Positions 41,769-50,242 of a stretch of 64,000 bases of DNA are shown here, piece after piece (within the stretch, counting starts at the first letter, position 1; each line of letters begins with the position of its first letter). Both the position numbers and the translations under genes were made by a program. A model generated the notes under the pieces. The model was given only the letters and a program-made list of their open reading frames with translations, searched no databases and had not been told where the DNA came from. The stretch comes from Gloeomargarita sp. SRBZ-1_bins_9 (GTDB lineage: Bacteria > Cyanobacteriota > Cyanobacteriia > Gloeomargaritales > Gloeomargaritaceae): NCBI GenBank assembly GCA_039794565.1, contig JAUQVX010000005.1, forward strand, positions 45,001-109,000, given 5' to 3'.

Positions 41769-41840
41769 GCGGGCATAGCTCAGTGGTAGAGCGTCACCTT
41801 GCCAAGGTGAATGTCGCGCGTTCGAATCGCGTTGCCCGCT
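41769..41840 (+). tRNA. trnG-GCC: tRNA-Gly (GCC)
   Basis: 72 bases without encoded CCA. Acceptor GCGGGCA pairs with TGCCCGC, discriminator T. The anticodon arm CACCTTGCCAAGGTG gives anticodon GCC, and the T-loop is GCGTTCGAATCGC. Confidence 0.96.
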
Positions 41841-41972
41841 CTGGGGGTAGGGATAGGTAGTTACAGTTGGGCGCAAGTCCTCGGGCCGAAGCTCCGGTGG
41901 CTTGACTGACTTAACCCCGTTTTGGGTAGGCAGGTTCCACAAATATTGCTGCACTCATGGCAATTTCCATAG

Positions 41973-42330
41973 GCTGTTTCGCAGCTGTGGATAAGTGGTC
42001 TAGCGCCCGCCGTCACCCGGACACCCTGTTTCCTCTGGCCAGAGGGGGTTCCTGGGTTCTCTCGCCATTGTCTGACAGCCCCATTGACCGGCCCGCCCGC
42101 TTTGGACGCAGACCCCAGAACTACGGTTGTCACCCGTGCACCCCGCCGAGTGGCGGATTCCCCCGCAGCTGTAGTAGCGCACCCATTCCCAAACGCTGCG
42201 TGACCTATTCCCCTATGAACCGGAGGTGTCAGTACGCCAGTCATTTTTCCCGGACACAGGGACGATCAACCTGCGGGGCGTGGGAAGCCGGCGCATCCTG
42301 GGCTTCATAGACGGCATACGTTTGCCCTAG
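41973..42330 (+). pseudogene. Relic N-terminus of a TonB-dependent receptor, paralog of the gene at 43486
   Basis: Two frames rebuild the signal-to-plug region of a TonB-dependent receptor. Frame 1 (41973 to TGA 42203) contains TPCFLWPEGVPGFSRHCL then TTVVTRAPRRVADSPAAV; the intact receptor has RPCPLWHEGTAAFSRHCL and then ITVTGTRTPREAQQSP. Frame 2 (42178 to TAG 42330) contains SQTLRDLFPYEPEVSV then INLRGVGSRRILGFIDGIRL; the intact gene has TPQDLLRYQPNVSA then FNIRGLEGNRVLLQVDGIRL. Near-identical DNA (CGCCATTGTCTG) survives at the RHCL site. No barrel remains. It is a duplicated and decayed receptor. Confidence 0.82.
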
Positions 42331-42609
42331 ACGCCAAGCCATGGATAATCCGGGCAATCACTTGGCACATAACTTGCTATAGCTAACTGGCCAACCCGCC
42401 CTTGAGGGCTTAATAGCTGAGCCATTGCATCGGGCAGACCCAGGAAGAATCAGGCCTGGAGTTAGAGATGCCACGCGCCGATCCAACCGGGCAAGGTCTC
42501 CGCTCACCAGGATCATGCAAAAGCAAACAAATTAGACGCTATGTTTGTTGCTTTTGACTTTTGTTTGCAATAAACTGGGGGTAAGTTTTAGCGATTGAGG
42601 TTCAGGAAG
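42331..42609. other. Upstream region of the import operon
   Basis: About 280 bases without coding signal between the receptor relic and the binding-protein gene. The last 90 bases are AT-rich and carry the inverted repeats listed separately. TTGACT at 42554-42559 could be a -35 box, but no good -10 box stands at the right distance. No Fur-box match was recognised. Confidence 0.5.
42519..42568. repeat. Inverted repeats upstream of the import operon
   Basis: Arm A AAAAGCAAACAAA (42519-42531) is complementary to arm B TTTGTTGCTTTT (42544-42555, one base missing) and also to arm C TTTTGTTTGC (42559-42568). A can pair with B or C but not both, giving either alternative hairpins in the leader or repeated half-sites for a regulator. 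It ends 42 bases before the binding-protein ATG. Confidence 0.55.
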
Positions 42610-43452
42610 ATGGGAAGATGGGTGCGCCGGGGTGTACTGGCGTTAGGGCTGGTATTGGCTGGTGCGACGGCTGTGGTCGGACAACCCTATCGGCGGATTG
42701 TGGCGCTGACGTCCTTAACCGCCGACATGGTGCACCGGTTGGATCGGCAACGGCTGGTGGGGGTGCCGGGGAGTTCGCTTTTGGCCCAGCAGCCGGAGTT
42801 GGCCCGTTTGCCGCGGGTGAGTGAGGGACGGTTGCAGCCGAGTCTGGAGCGGATTGTGGCCCTGCAACCGGATGCAGTGGTGGGCGCCAGTGCGTTTCAC
42901 GAAACTACCGCGCAACGCTTGCAATCTCTAGGGATTGCCACCCACTTGGTGGATGTTCGGCGCTGGGAGGACCTGGAAACGGTAACCCGCCAGTTGGCCG
43001 CCTTAACGGGAACCAGCCCCGATCCCTTGCTCCGGCTGTTTCGCGCCTTACCAGCCCCGAAACCGGCTCGACATCGCCGGGTCCTGGTGCTGGTGAGTGA
43101 CCGGCCCATTTTGACACCTAATCGCGATAGTTGGGCAGGTTCCCTGCTGGAGCGTTTTCATTTGCGTAATCTAGCGGCGGACTTGCAGGGACGGTCGCCG
43201 TTCCAGGGATACATCACCCTATCGCCGGAGCAGGTGCTGCGCCTGGACCCGGAGGTGCTCATCCTGGTGGGAGGGCCGGGGGAAAATCCTTGGCCGCGCT
43301 GGCAGTCCCAATCGTTTTGGCGGCGGTTGCAGGCGGTGCGCCAGGGGCAGGTGTACGTGATGGACTACTACGGGCTGGTAAACCCCGGCAGTGTGGCGGC
43401 CATCCAGCAGGCGGCTCGGCAGTTGCAGGCGATTGCCCAGGGACGGCGCTAG
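42610..43452 (+). CDS. ABC transporter substrate-binding protein (BtuF/HmuT-type)
   Basis: A 280-residue periplasmic binding protein with signal peptide (hydrophobic about 9-24). YRRIVALTSLTADMVHRLD opens the first lobe, LERIVALQPDAVVGASAFHE and VLILVGGPGENP are typical of the cluster A-II binders for heme, cobalamin and ferric siderophores. A VDVRRWEDLETVTRQLAALT helix joins the lobes. It is the first gene of an operon with receptor, permease and ATPase. ATG 42610 is preferred to TTG 42595. Confidence 0.9.
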   Translation: MGRWVRRGVLALGLVLAGATAVVGQPYRRIVALTSLTADMVHRLDRQRLVGVPGSSLLAQQPELARLPRVSEGRLQPSLERIVALQPDAVVGASAFHETTAQRLQSLGIATHLVDVRRWEDLETVTRQLAALTGTSPDPLLRLFRALPAPKPARHRRVLVLVSDRPILTPNRDSWAGSLLERFHLRNLAADLQGRSPFQGYITLSPEQVLRLDPEVLILVGGPGENPWPRWQSQSFWRRLQAVRQGQVYVMDYYGLVNPGSVAAIQQAARQLQAIAQGRR

Positions 43453-43485
43453 GTCTTTGTTACCAACGAACAGTGGAGGTGTGGG

Positions 43486-45732
43486 ATGAACGGTCAACGT
43501 TATGTCTGGATGGGTGGTTTACTGGTGTGGGGAGGGATGGGGGGTGTGGCACTAGCGGCCCGGCCCTGTCCTTTGTGGCATGAGGGAACGGCAGCCTTTT
43601 CCCGCCATTGTCTGGTGGCCCAGGCGGAGGACATCGAAATCACGGTGACGGGAACGCGCACGCCCCGGGAGGCGCAGCAATCCCCTAGCTCGGTGACGGT
43701 TATTGACCGGCAGGAGATTGAGCGTGATAATGTCCAGACGCCCCAGGATTTATTGCGTTACCAGCCGAATGTATCAGCGCCCTTTTCGTCCCGCTATGGC
43801 ACGCTGAACTTCAATATCCGGGGTCTAGAGGGTAACCGGGTGCTGTTGCAGGTGGATGGGATTCGCTTGCCAGGGGAGTTTGAACTGGGACCCATTCGCA
43901 TCGGGCGTGATTTTGTGGACCTGAGTACCCTCAAGCAGGTGGAAATTCTCAAGGGGCCGGGTTCGGCGCTGTATGGTTCGGATGCCTTGGGGGGTGTGGT
44001 GACCTTTACCACCGTTGACCCGGAGGATTTGCTGGCGATTACCGGGCGGGATACGTATTTTCAGATTTCTCCCAATTATACGAGCGCCAATTCCGCCAGT
44101 AACCAGCGGGGGGGGGTGGCGTTTCGCTCTGGACCGGTGTCGGGGGTGGCCCTCTATACCCGGCGGGATTTTCGCGAACCGAATCGTCTAGGGGATGCTC
44201 GCTTCCATGACCGGCAATCTGGGGAAAGCAATAACTACTTCGGTAAGCTGGTGCTGCGCGTAGGCGATGGCCACACTGTGAAATTCACCACTGATTTCCT
44301 GGACCGGTCACTGACCACGCGATTCTCACCAGCCAACATCCTCGAGGAAACCCGGTCACGGCTGGTGCGGCGATTGACGTCCCAGGTGCGCACCCAACGC
44401 CAGCGGGTGAGTTTGGAATATGATTTCCAAAACCCGGAGACCGGCTGGCTGCAGGGGGCTAAGGTGTTGCTTTACTACCAAAACACTGAGGTTCCCGAAG
44501 CGACATTTGAAGACCGGGGGCGCTTCATCCGGCGTTCGACGGGGAATTTCCTGGAACGCATCGCGGGCGCCAGTGTGCAGTTTTCTAGCCCATTGCGCAC
44601 GGGGGCGGTAGAGCACCTGTTGACCTACGGGGTGGATTTTTCCCTGCAGCGCAATGAACGTCCCCGCGACAAAATCCAGGTGGACCGGCTAACGGGGGCG
44701 GTGACGCGGCAGCGGATCCCGGAAAATTTCCCGCTGAAGGATTTCCCGGACTCGGACACGTTGCGGCTGGGGATTTTTGTCCAGGATGAGATGCAAATAG
44801 GGGAAAGCTGGAGTCTGATTCCGGGATTGCGGTTTGACTTTTATCGCTTGACGGCCAGCCCGGACCGGGATTTTCTGCGGAATCTTCCGGCGGGGATCCG
44901 TACAGCCAATTTTGAGGCCATCAGTTTTTCCCCCCGTTTGGGCTTGGTGTGGCAGTTTGCACCGGGGTTTAACTTGTTTGCCCAATACGCGCGGGGGTTC
45001 CGGGCGCCCACCTACGACGAGGTCAACAGTGGCTTTGCCAATACGGTAACTTTTCCGGCCTACTACGTGGAGCCGAACCCGGACCTGAAGGCGGAAACCA
45101 GCGATGGGTTTGAATTGGGGTTCCGCGGCCGGTCGGACCGGGGACGGTTTACCTTGGCGGCCTTTTACAACACCTACCGCAATTTCATCGAAAAATTTGC
45201 CTTCGCGGGTTTTACCACCCTGCCGGGGATTCGGGGGCCGGTGTTGCGGTTTCGTTCCCGGAATGCGGCCCGGGCGCGGATTTATGGGGTGGAATTTAGC
45301 GGCGAGTATCGGTTCCTGGAAGACCCCTTTGCCCTGAGTGTGTTTGGGTCCCTGGGCTATGCGGTGGGGGATGACCTGACCAATGACCGACCCCTGGCAA
45401 CGGTGGATCCCTTGAAGGCGGTGGCGGGTTTGCGGTTCCGGGGCCAAGAGGACCGCTGGGGGGTAGAACTGGTGAGCACGTTGGTGGGACGTCCCCGGGT
45501 GCCGGAGCCGGCTGTCTTTCTGGTGCCCCGGGGCTATACCCGTTTGGACCTGTTGGGCTACTGGCGCATTACGCCCCTGGTGTCGCTCAATGTGGGGATT
45601 TTCAATCTCACCAACACCAAATACTTTGAGTACGCTGACTTGCGCAATTTCCCCCGGGCGGATGCGTTTCGGGTGGACCGCCTGGCGCAACCGGGCACGA
45701 ATATTTCGGTGGGGGTTAATTGGCAGTTTTAG
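43486..45732 (+). CDS. TonB-dependent outer-membrane receptor (heme-receptor-like)
   Basis: A 748-residue receptor. Signal peptide about 1-25; TonB box region EDIEITVTGTRTPR (about 48-61); plug domain to about 165 (LNFNIRGLEGNRVLLQVDGI, KQVEILKGPGSALYGSDALGG); then a 22-strand-type barrel ending in the terminal aromatic VNWQF. FRAP (GFRAPTYDEV) and an NPDL box (VEPNPDLKAETS) are heme-receptor features, but the histidine normally between them is absent. The substrate is therefore uncertain (heme, cobalamin or siderophore). It lies 33 bases after the binding protein. Confidence 0.93.
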   Translation: MNGQRYVWMGGLLVWGGMGGVALAARPCPLWHEGTAAFSRHCLVAQAEDIEITVTGTRTPREAQQSPSSVTVIDRQEIERDNVQTPQDLLRYQPNVSAPFSSRYGTLNFNIRGLEGNRVLLQVDGIRLPGEFELGPIRIGRDFVDLSTLKQVEILKGPGSALYGSDALGGVVTFTTVDPEDLLAITGRDTYFQISPNYTSANSASNQRGGVAFRSGPVSGVALYTRRDFREPNRLGDARFHDRQSGESNNYFGKLVLRVGDGHTVKFTTDFLDRSLTTRFSPANILEETRSRLVRRLTSQVRTQRQRVSLEYDFQNPETGWLQGAKVLLYYQNTEVPEATFEDRGRFIRRSTGNFLERIAGASVQFSSPLRTGAVEHLLTYGVDFSLQRNERPRDKIQVDRLTGAVTRQRIPENFPLKDFPDSDTLRLGIFVQDEMQIGESWSLIPGLRFDFYRLTASPDRDFLRNLPAGIRTANFEAISFSPRLGLVWQFAPGFNLFAQYARGFRAPTYDEVNSGFANTVTFPAYYVEPNPDLKAETSDGFELGFRGRSDRGRFTLAAFYNTYRNFIEKFAFAGFTTLPGIRGPVLRFRSRNAARARIYGVEFSGEYRFLEDPFALSVFGSLGYAVGDDLTNDRPLATVDPLKAVAGLRFRGQEDRWGVELVSTLVGRPRVPEPAVFLVPRGYTRLDLLGYWRITPLVSLNVGIFNLTNTKYFEYADLRNFPRADAFRVDRLAQPGTNISVGVNWQF

Positions 45733-45734
45733 GG

Positions 45735-46718
45735 ATGAAATGTAAGGCGCGACCGCTGGGGGGACTGCTAGGGTTAACGCTGCTGCTGGCGGGGGTGGCC
45801 GTTTTTGCCCTAGGGCTGGGGTCGGTGCCCATGACGGCGGCTCAGGTGGTCCGGGCGTTGTGGGGCCGGGGGGAAGAACTCCATCAAACGATTATCTGGG
45901 AGTTGCGTTTGCCCCGGGTGCTGTTGGGGATGGGGGTGGGGGCGGCCCTGGGGACGGCGGGGGCGCTGATGCAGGGGATGTTGCGCAACCCCTTGGCGGA
46001 CCCCTATTTGCTGGGTATAGCGGCGGGGGCGGGCCTGGCGGCGGTGCTTCCTTTGGTGCGGGGGGTGGCGTTGGCGTGGATTCCCCTGGTGGCCTGGCTG
46101 GGCAGTGTCCTGGCGGCGCTAGTGGTCTATGGATTGGCCTGGCAGCGGGGGCAATTGGCCATCACGCGCTTGATTTTGGCGGGGGTGGCGGTGAGCGCCT
46201 TTTTGGGGTCTCTGACGACGCTGTTGCTGCTGGGGGCTGATGACCGGGTGCAAATCGCCCTGAATTGGCTGGTGGGGAGTTTGAACGGGCGTGGTTGGGA
46301 GGAGGTGCAGGTGATGGCGGGGCCGGTGCTGGGGGGATTGCTGGCGGCGCTGCCCTGGGGTCGGACGCTGGATGGGTTGGGTTTGGGGGAAGAGCGGGCG
46401 CAGAGTTTGGGGATTTCCCTGGTCAGGGCGCGGGTGGGGATTGGACTGACGGCGACCTGGTTGACGGCAGCGGTGGTAAGCGTGAGTGGGTTGATTGGGT
46501 TTGTGGGCCTGATGGTGCCCCACCTGGTGCGTCTGCTGGGGATAAACAGTTATCGCTGGCTGGTTCCCTGGGCGGCGGTGATGGGGGCGCTGGTGCTGAC
46601 AACGGCGGATACGTTGGGGCGCTTGGGGGCTGTAGAACTTCCCGTCGGAGCCATTACAGCCCTGATGGGGGCGCCCTTTTTTATCGGCCTGCTGTACCAG
46701 CGAGAAGGGGGAGCCTAA
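45735..46718 (+). CDS. FecCD-family ABC permease
   Basis: A 327-residue permease with about ten helices. Family landmarks: LRLPRVLLGMGVGAALGTAG (45.9 kb), MQGMLRNPLADPYLLGIAAG, LNWLVGSLNGRGWEEV and GLIGFVGLMVPHLVRLLG. These are BtuC/FecCD/HmuU signatures. ATG 45735 is two bases after the receptor stop; the TTG at 45720 lies inside the receptor. It transports the ligand delivered by the 42.6-kb binding protein. Confidence 0.95.
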   Translation: MKCKARPLGGLLGLTLLLAGVAVFALGLGSVPMTAAQVVRALWGRGEELHQTIIWELRLPRVLLGMGVGAALGTAGALMQGMLRNPLADPYLLGIAAGAGLAAVLPLVRGVALAWIPLVAWLGSVLAALVVYGLAWQRGQLAITRLILAGVAVSAFLGSLTTLLLLGADDRVQIALNWLVGSLNGRGWEEVQVMAGPVLGGLLAALPWGRTLDGLGLGEERAQSLGISLVRARVGIGLTATWLTAAVVSVSGLIGFVGLMVPHLVRLLGINSYRWLVPWAAVMGALVLTTADTLGRLGAVELPVGAITALMGAPFFIGLLYQREGGA

Positions 46719-46721
46719 GCC

Positions 46722-47510
46722 ATGACCACACCCATCCTGGCGGCGGTTGGGGTTACGGGGGGGTATCAGCCTAGGCAACCGGTGGTACGGGGGATTGACC
46801 TGGCCGTCCAGCCGGGGGAATGGTTGACGTTGGTGGGTCCCAACGGTTCGGGCAAGTCCACCCTGTTACGGTTGCTGGGCCGGTTGCTGGTTCCTTGTCA
46901 GGGGGCGCTGTTGCTTGGGGGACGCCCGCTTTTGAACTACACCCCTCGGGAATTGGCCCGTCATATTGCCCTGTTGCCCCAAACGCCCTTGGTGCCGCCG
47001 GGGTTGACGGTGCGGGAAACGGTGAGTCTGGGGCGCTTGCCCTACCAGCGCTGGTGGCAGTGGGATTTAGATACAGCGGGACAAGCGCAGGTGCAATGGG
47101 CGCTGGAGCAAATGGAACTTCTCCCTTGGCAGGACCGGCGGGTGAGCGAGTTGTCGGGGGGGCAACGGCAACGGGTGTTTCTGGCCCTGGCTTTGGCCCA
47201 GGCACCCCAGATTCTCCTGCTGGATGAACCCACCACCTTTTTAGACCTGCACTACCAACTGGCCCTGCTGAACCAATTACGGTGGCTGCAAAAGGAACAG
47301 GGTTTAACGGTGGTGGTGGCTTTGCACGACTTGAACCTGGCTTTACGCTACAGCGACCGGGTGGGACTGATGCACCAGGGGCGGTTGTATGCGGTAGGAG
47401 ACCCCCAGGCGGTTTTGTGCCCTGACCATTTGGCCGCCGTGTTTGGTCTGGTCGCCCAGGTGCTGCACACCCCCGTGGGTCCCCAAATTCTGGCGCTGGC
47501 CCCCCTATAG
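46722..47510 (+). CDS. Iron-complex/heme-type ABC transporter ATPase
   Basis: A 262-residue ATPase. Walker A GPNGSGKST (residues about 38-46), Q-loop LLPQTPLVPPGLTV, signature LSGGQRQRVFLALALAQAP, Walker B ILLLDEPTTFLD and switch His VVALHDLNLAL are all present. It is closest in style to FepC/HmuV. It follows the permease by three bases. Its 3' end overlaps the convergent DUF3386 gene by six bases. Confidence 0.95.
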   Translation: MTTPILAAVGVTGGYQPRQPVVRGIDLAVQPGEWLTLVGPNGSGKSTLLRLLGRLLVPCQGALLLGGRPLLNYTPRELARHIALLPQTPLVPPGLTVRETVSLGRLPYQRWWQWDLDTAGQAQVQWALEQMELLPWQDRRVSELSGGQRQRVFLALALAQAPQILLLDEPTTFLDLHYQLALLNQLRWLQKEQGLTVVVALHDLNLALRYSDRVGLMHQGRLYAVGDPQAVLCPDHLAAVFGLVAQVLHTPVGPQILALAPL

Positions 47511-48122
47511 CAGTTGCAGGTTGTCGAAGGTCAGCTCGTGTTCTTTCCGGGTGCCGTTTTGCTCTTCCACGGCCCGGCGACGGGTGACCGTCCAGTAGGG
47601 ACCCACCTGTTGGTGTTCATCCCAGAAGCGAAAGGTCATCCCCGGCACCGTTGCCCAATAGGTCTTGGCCATGGCCCCCTCCGGCGTATCCGTGAATTCA
47701 TCCACATGAATTTCGATGGCATGGGGACCCAGGTGGCGATAGACCATGGTGATGTGATTGTCCTTCAGGTGGTAACGGTTGGTGACGTTGGGGTCCACCT
47801 GTACCAGGATTTCCTGGGAACCGTCCGGCTGGGTCGCCCCATAGCTGAACTGGTGGCCTTCGTGTTCCTTTTCAAAGGGCCGCCGCCCCAGATGCGTAAT
47901 GATTTCCCACATCTGGTGCTCCACCCACTGGCGAATTCCTGCGTCTGTGATGCCGGTTATGGTGCACTTCAAGTTGCGGTCAACCGTCACTTCGCCAGTC
48001 GCGCTGCCTAGGCTGCCCTGGTACTGCACCTGCGCCCGGTAACCGGGAAAATCCGGCCCCCAGGTGTAGCGATGCTCGTAGGCGGCCCGGAAAAAGTCCA
48101 CTGCTGGTGTCATCGTTTGCAT
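47505..48122 (-). CDS. DUF3386-family protein
   Basis: A 205-residue soluble protein. FFRAAYEHRYTWGPDFPGYR at the N-terminus and the tail RTRKEHELTFDNLQLL match my memory of DUF3386, conserved in cyanobacteria and without known function. It is predicted mostly beta. It is convergent with the import ATPase and upstream of nothing in the same direction except exbD after 85 bases, so functional linkage to uptake is possible but unproven. Confidence 0.7.
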   Translation of the reverse strand: MQTMTPAVDFFRAAYEHRYTWGPDFPGYRAQVQYQGSLGSATGEVTVDRNLKCTITGITDAGIRQWVEHQMWEIITHLGRRPFEKEHEGHQFSYGATQPDGSQEILVQVDPNVTNRYHLKDNHITMVYRHLGPHAIEIHVDEFTDTPEGAMAKTYWATVPGMTFRFWDEHQQVGPYWTVTRRRAVEEQNGTRKEHELTFDNLQLL

Positions 48123-48207
48123 GGAAGTGCCCTCCTGGTTAACGGCTTATTGACAATTGACAGTCAACTGGGTTCTCCTCTCCGCTTACCCTATCACTTC
48201 CCCGGCC

Positions 48208-48624
48208 TTAACGACCAGCGGCTCCTGGGCGCGTGGCAATGGCTACCTGGATTGTCGGCATTTGCCGCAGTTGGTCTAACACCGCCACCACCTGCCCATG
48301 GGGAACCCGTGCATCCGCCCGCAACAGAACCACCAGCCGCTCATCCGGCCTTTGCAGCGTCCGGAGCCGGGATGACAACGCCTGCAACGTCAACGGTTGC
48401 CCCTGGAGAAACAACGCCCCCTCATGGGTCAAGGTTAAGGTGACCGTCTGGAGCTTTTGCGCCCGCGTGGTGGCCGCCTGGGGCAGTTGCACCTCCAGTC
48501 CTTCCGCCCGCGTAAGAAAAATAGACGCAAGGATAAAAAAGGCCAACACGGAAAACACCACGTCAATCATGGGTACCAGGTTGACCTCCGGGGGGGTGTC
48601 GTGGTCGCTATCGAGGGGAAACAT
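48208..48624 (-). CDS. exbD: Biopolymer transporter ExbD/TolR
   Basis: A 138-residue single-span protein. EVNLVPMIDVVFSVLAFFIL (about 14-33) carries the essential membrane Asp of ExbD. The periplasmic part (VTLTLTHEGALFLQGQPLTL, then LLRADARVPHGQVVAVLDQL) is standard. With ExbB it converts proton motive force for TonB. The start at 48624 overlaps the end of exbB; an ATG at 48633 is an alternative. Confidence 0.94.
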   Translation of the reverse strand: MFPLDSDHDTPPEVNLVPMIDVVFSVLAFFILASIFLTRAEGLEVQLPQAATTRAQKLQTVTLTLTHEGALFLQGQPLTLQALSSRLRTLQRPDERLVVLLRADARVPHGQVVAVLDQLRQMPTIQVAIATRPGAAGR

Positions 48625-49282
48625 GCTGCCCATTCTCCCATGGCTGCGTTTCGTACCATTCGGCGTAGATCAGCTCCAAATGCCCCATCACCTCCTGCAG
48701 TAACGCCAACTGCCGCCGGTAAAAACTGCGAAAGAGACTGGCCACCGCCAGCGTGCCGATGGCAATCACCAGCCCCATGGCCGTGGAAATCAACGCTTCG
48801 CTGACTCCACCTGTGACTTCCAGCGCCCGCGTGCCCCCAATGTTTCCCAAAGACAAGGAAGAAAATGCCCGGATCAATCCCGTGACCGTCCCTAACAGTC
48901 CTAGCAACGGCGCCACCGTCACCGTGGTATCCAGCACCGTTTGAAACCGCCGCAACCGGGGCAACTCCCGCTGGGCCGCACTCAACAGGGCAACACGAAA
49001 CCGCTCCGGGGGCAACAACTTACTGCCGCTGACTGCTGCGGTCAACGCCCGTTCCCAGACTCGCACCCAAGGCACCTGCACAAACCGCGTTGCCTGCTGA
49101 CGTATCCAGTCCGGTCCCTTGTCATAGGCCGACAAGAGTTCTGCCAAGGCCCGCCCCTGCAACCGGTGTAACCGCCCCCAAAACCAACATCGCTCCCCGG
49201 CACAGGCCAAGACCAGTACCGAAAGGGCCAGCAGGGGATAAACCACAACTCCCCCCGCCGCCAAAAATTGACTGGGCTGCAT
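48608..49282 (-). CDS. exbB: Proton channel ExbB/TolQ/MotA family
   Basis: A 224-residue protein with three membrane helices (about 8-26, 120-140, 160-180). TVAPLLGLLGTVTGLIRAFS and SEALISTAMGLVIAIGTLAV are the conserved ExbB/TolQ pore segments. The reading frame extends far upstream antisense to tonB, but family alignment fixes the start at ATG 49282. It overlaps exbD by 17 bases and is divergent from tonB. Confidence 0.94.
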   Translation of the reverse strand: MQPSQFLAAGGVVVYPLLALSVLVLACAGERCWFWGRLHRLQGRALAELLSAYDKGPDWIRQQATRFVQVPWVRVWERALTAAVSGSKLLPPERFRVALLSAAQRELPRLRRFQTVLDTTVTVAPLLGLLGTVTGLIRAFSSLSLGNIGGTRALEVTGGVSEALISTAMGLVIAIGTLAVASLFRSFYRRQLALLQEVMGHLELIYAEWYETQPWENGQHVSPR

Positions 49283-49415
49283 ATCCGCATCACCACCCTT
49301 AGCCGTTAAAATACTCTTATCGCTAGTTAATGTCAACTGCAATAGGGTTAAACAGAAACGGCTAGGGGCTACCATACTCGCCGTTAACTGGGATCGGCTA
49401 GTTGGGGGATGGACC

Positions 49416-50237
49416 ATGACGCTGTTGATTCGCACCAATGAGTTGCCCAGGGAATCCCGATTGGGTGTTTGGTTGCTGGGGTCGGTGCTGGTGCATGGTC
49501 TGGTCCTGCTCAGCCTGGTACGGGGCTGGTGGGACCCTTGGCGCCCTCCAGAAGAAGAACCCCTAGCGCCGGTGCAATTGGTGGTCGAACCCGAGCCACC
49601 ACTACCTGTCACTCCGCCTCCGCGGCAACCGATGCCACCCACGCCGCAGGTGCGCGCCACTTTTGGTTCCCCACGCCCCCCGGTGTTCAGCCCTCCATCC
49701 CAGCCGGTGACGACGGCACCTACTGCTGCTGTTGCACCACCGACTGGGGAACCACGTCCTTCGCCGGTGCTCCCTCCACGAACCCACCGTCCAGGGATGC
49801 CCATGCCCGGTGAAGGGCCAGAGGCCTTGGGTCCTGCACCCCCTAATGCCGAAAGTCCGACTGTCGGCGGTAGCGCACCTACACCGAGTTTTGAGTCGGC
49901 TGCAGAGGCTCTCGCACCGGTGGCGCCCCCTGCCCCCAAGGAATCCAGCACTCCAACCGCTCCAGGAACGCCGGTGGCTGTAGCCCCCGTGACCTGTGTG
50001 CGTTGTCCCCAGCCCCCCTATCCGGCTCACCTGCGGCAACAGGGGATGGAAGGGCGGGTGGCGTTGACGATTGATGTGGGACCGGACGGGCGGGTCACAG
50101 CCGTCAACCTGCGCCAATCGAGCGGGTCACCCCAGTTGGACGAGGTGGCCATCCAGGCGGTGTGGCGCTGGCAATTTACCACTAGTTCCCAAGGACGCCA
50201 GGGTTTGAACGTCTCGGTGCGGTTTCAGTTGCGCTAA
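49416..50237 (+). CDS. tonB: Energy transducer TonB
   Basis: A 273-residue TonB: membrane anchor about 17-37 (VWLLGSVLVHGLVLLSLV, containing the SVLVHG signature His), a long Pro-rich spacer (about 40-180) and the C-terminal domain (CPQPPYPAHLRQQGMEGRVA then DEVAIQAVWRWQFTT). A CVRC pair just before the domain is unusual. The spacer should span the periplasm to the receptor TonB box. It is divergent from exbB-exbD across a 133-base spacer. Confidence 0.94.
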   Translation: MTLLIRTNELPRESRLGVWLLGSVLVHGLVLLSLVRGWWDPWRPPEEEPLAPVQLVVEPEPPLPVTPPPRQPMPPTPQVRATFGSPRPPVFSPPSQPVTTAPTAAVAPPTGEPRPSPVLPPRTHRPGMPMPGEGPEALGPAPPNAESPTVGGSAPTPSFESAAEALAPVAPPAPKESSTPTAPGTPVAVAPVTCVRCPQPPYPAHLRQQGMEGRVALTIDVGPDGRVTAVNLRQSSGSPQLDEVAIQAVWRWQFTTSSQGRQGLNVSVRFQLR

Positions 50238-50242
50238 ATAAC

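Noticed and set aside
42150-42260. A CCCCGCAGCTGT stretch and a GCCAGTCA sequence resembling pieces of a cobalamin riboswitch
   Set aside because: The bases code for the SPAAV segment and neighbouring plug residues of the receptor relic; the other conserved riboswitch blocks are missing and the order does not fit.
44689-45690. A 333-codon minus-strand frame inside the TonB-dependent receptor
   Set aside because: Shadow frame with the biased composition expected from an antisense reading of a GC-rich gene.
49283-49951. Upstream extension of exbB to 447 residues
   Set aside because: The extension is Gly/Ser/Thr-rich, antisense to tonB, and unlike any ExbB; the family N-terminus starts at 49282.
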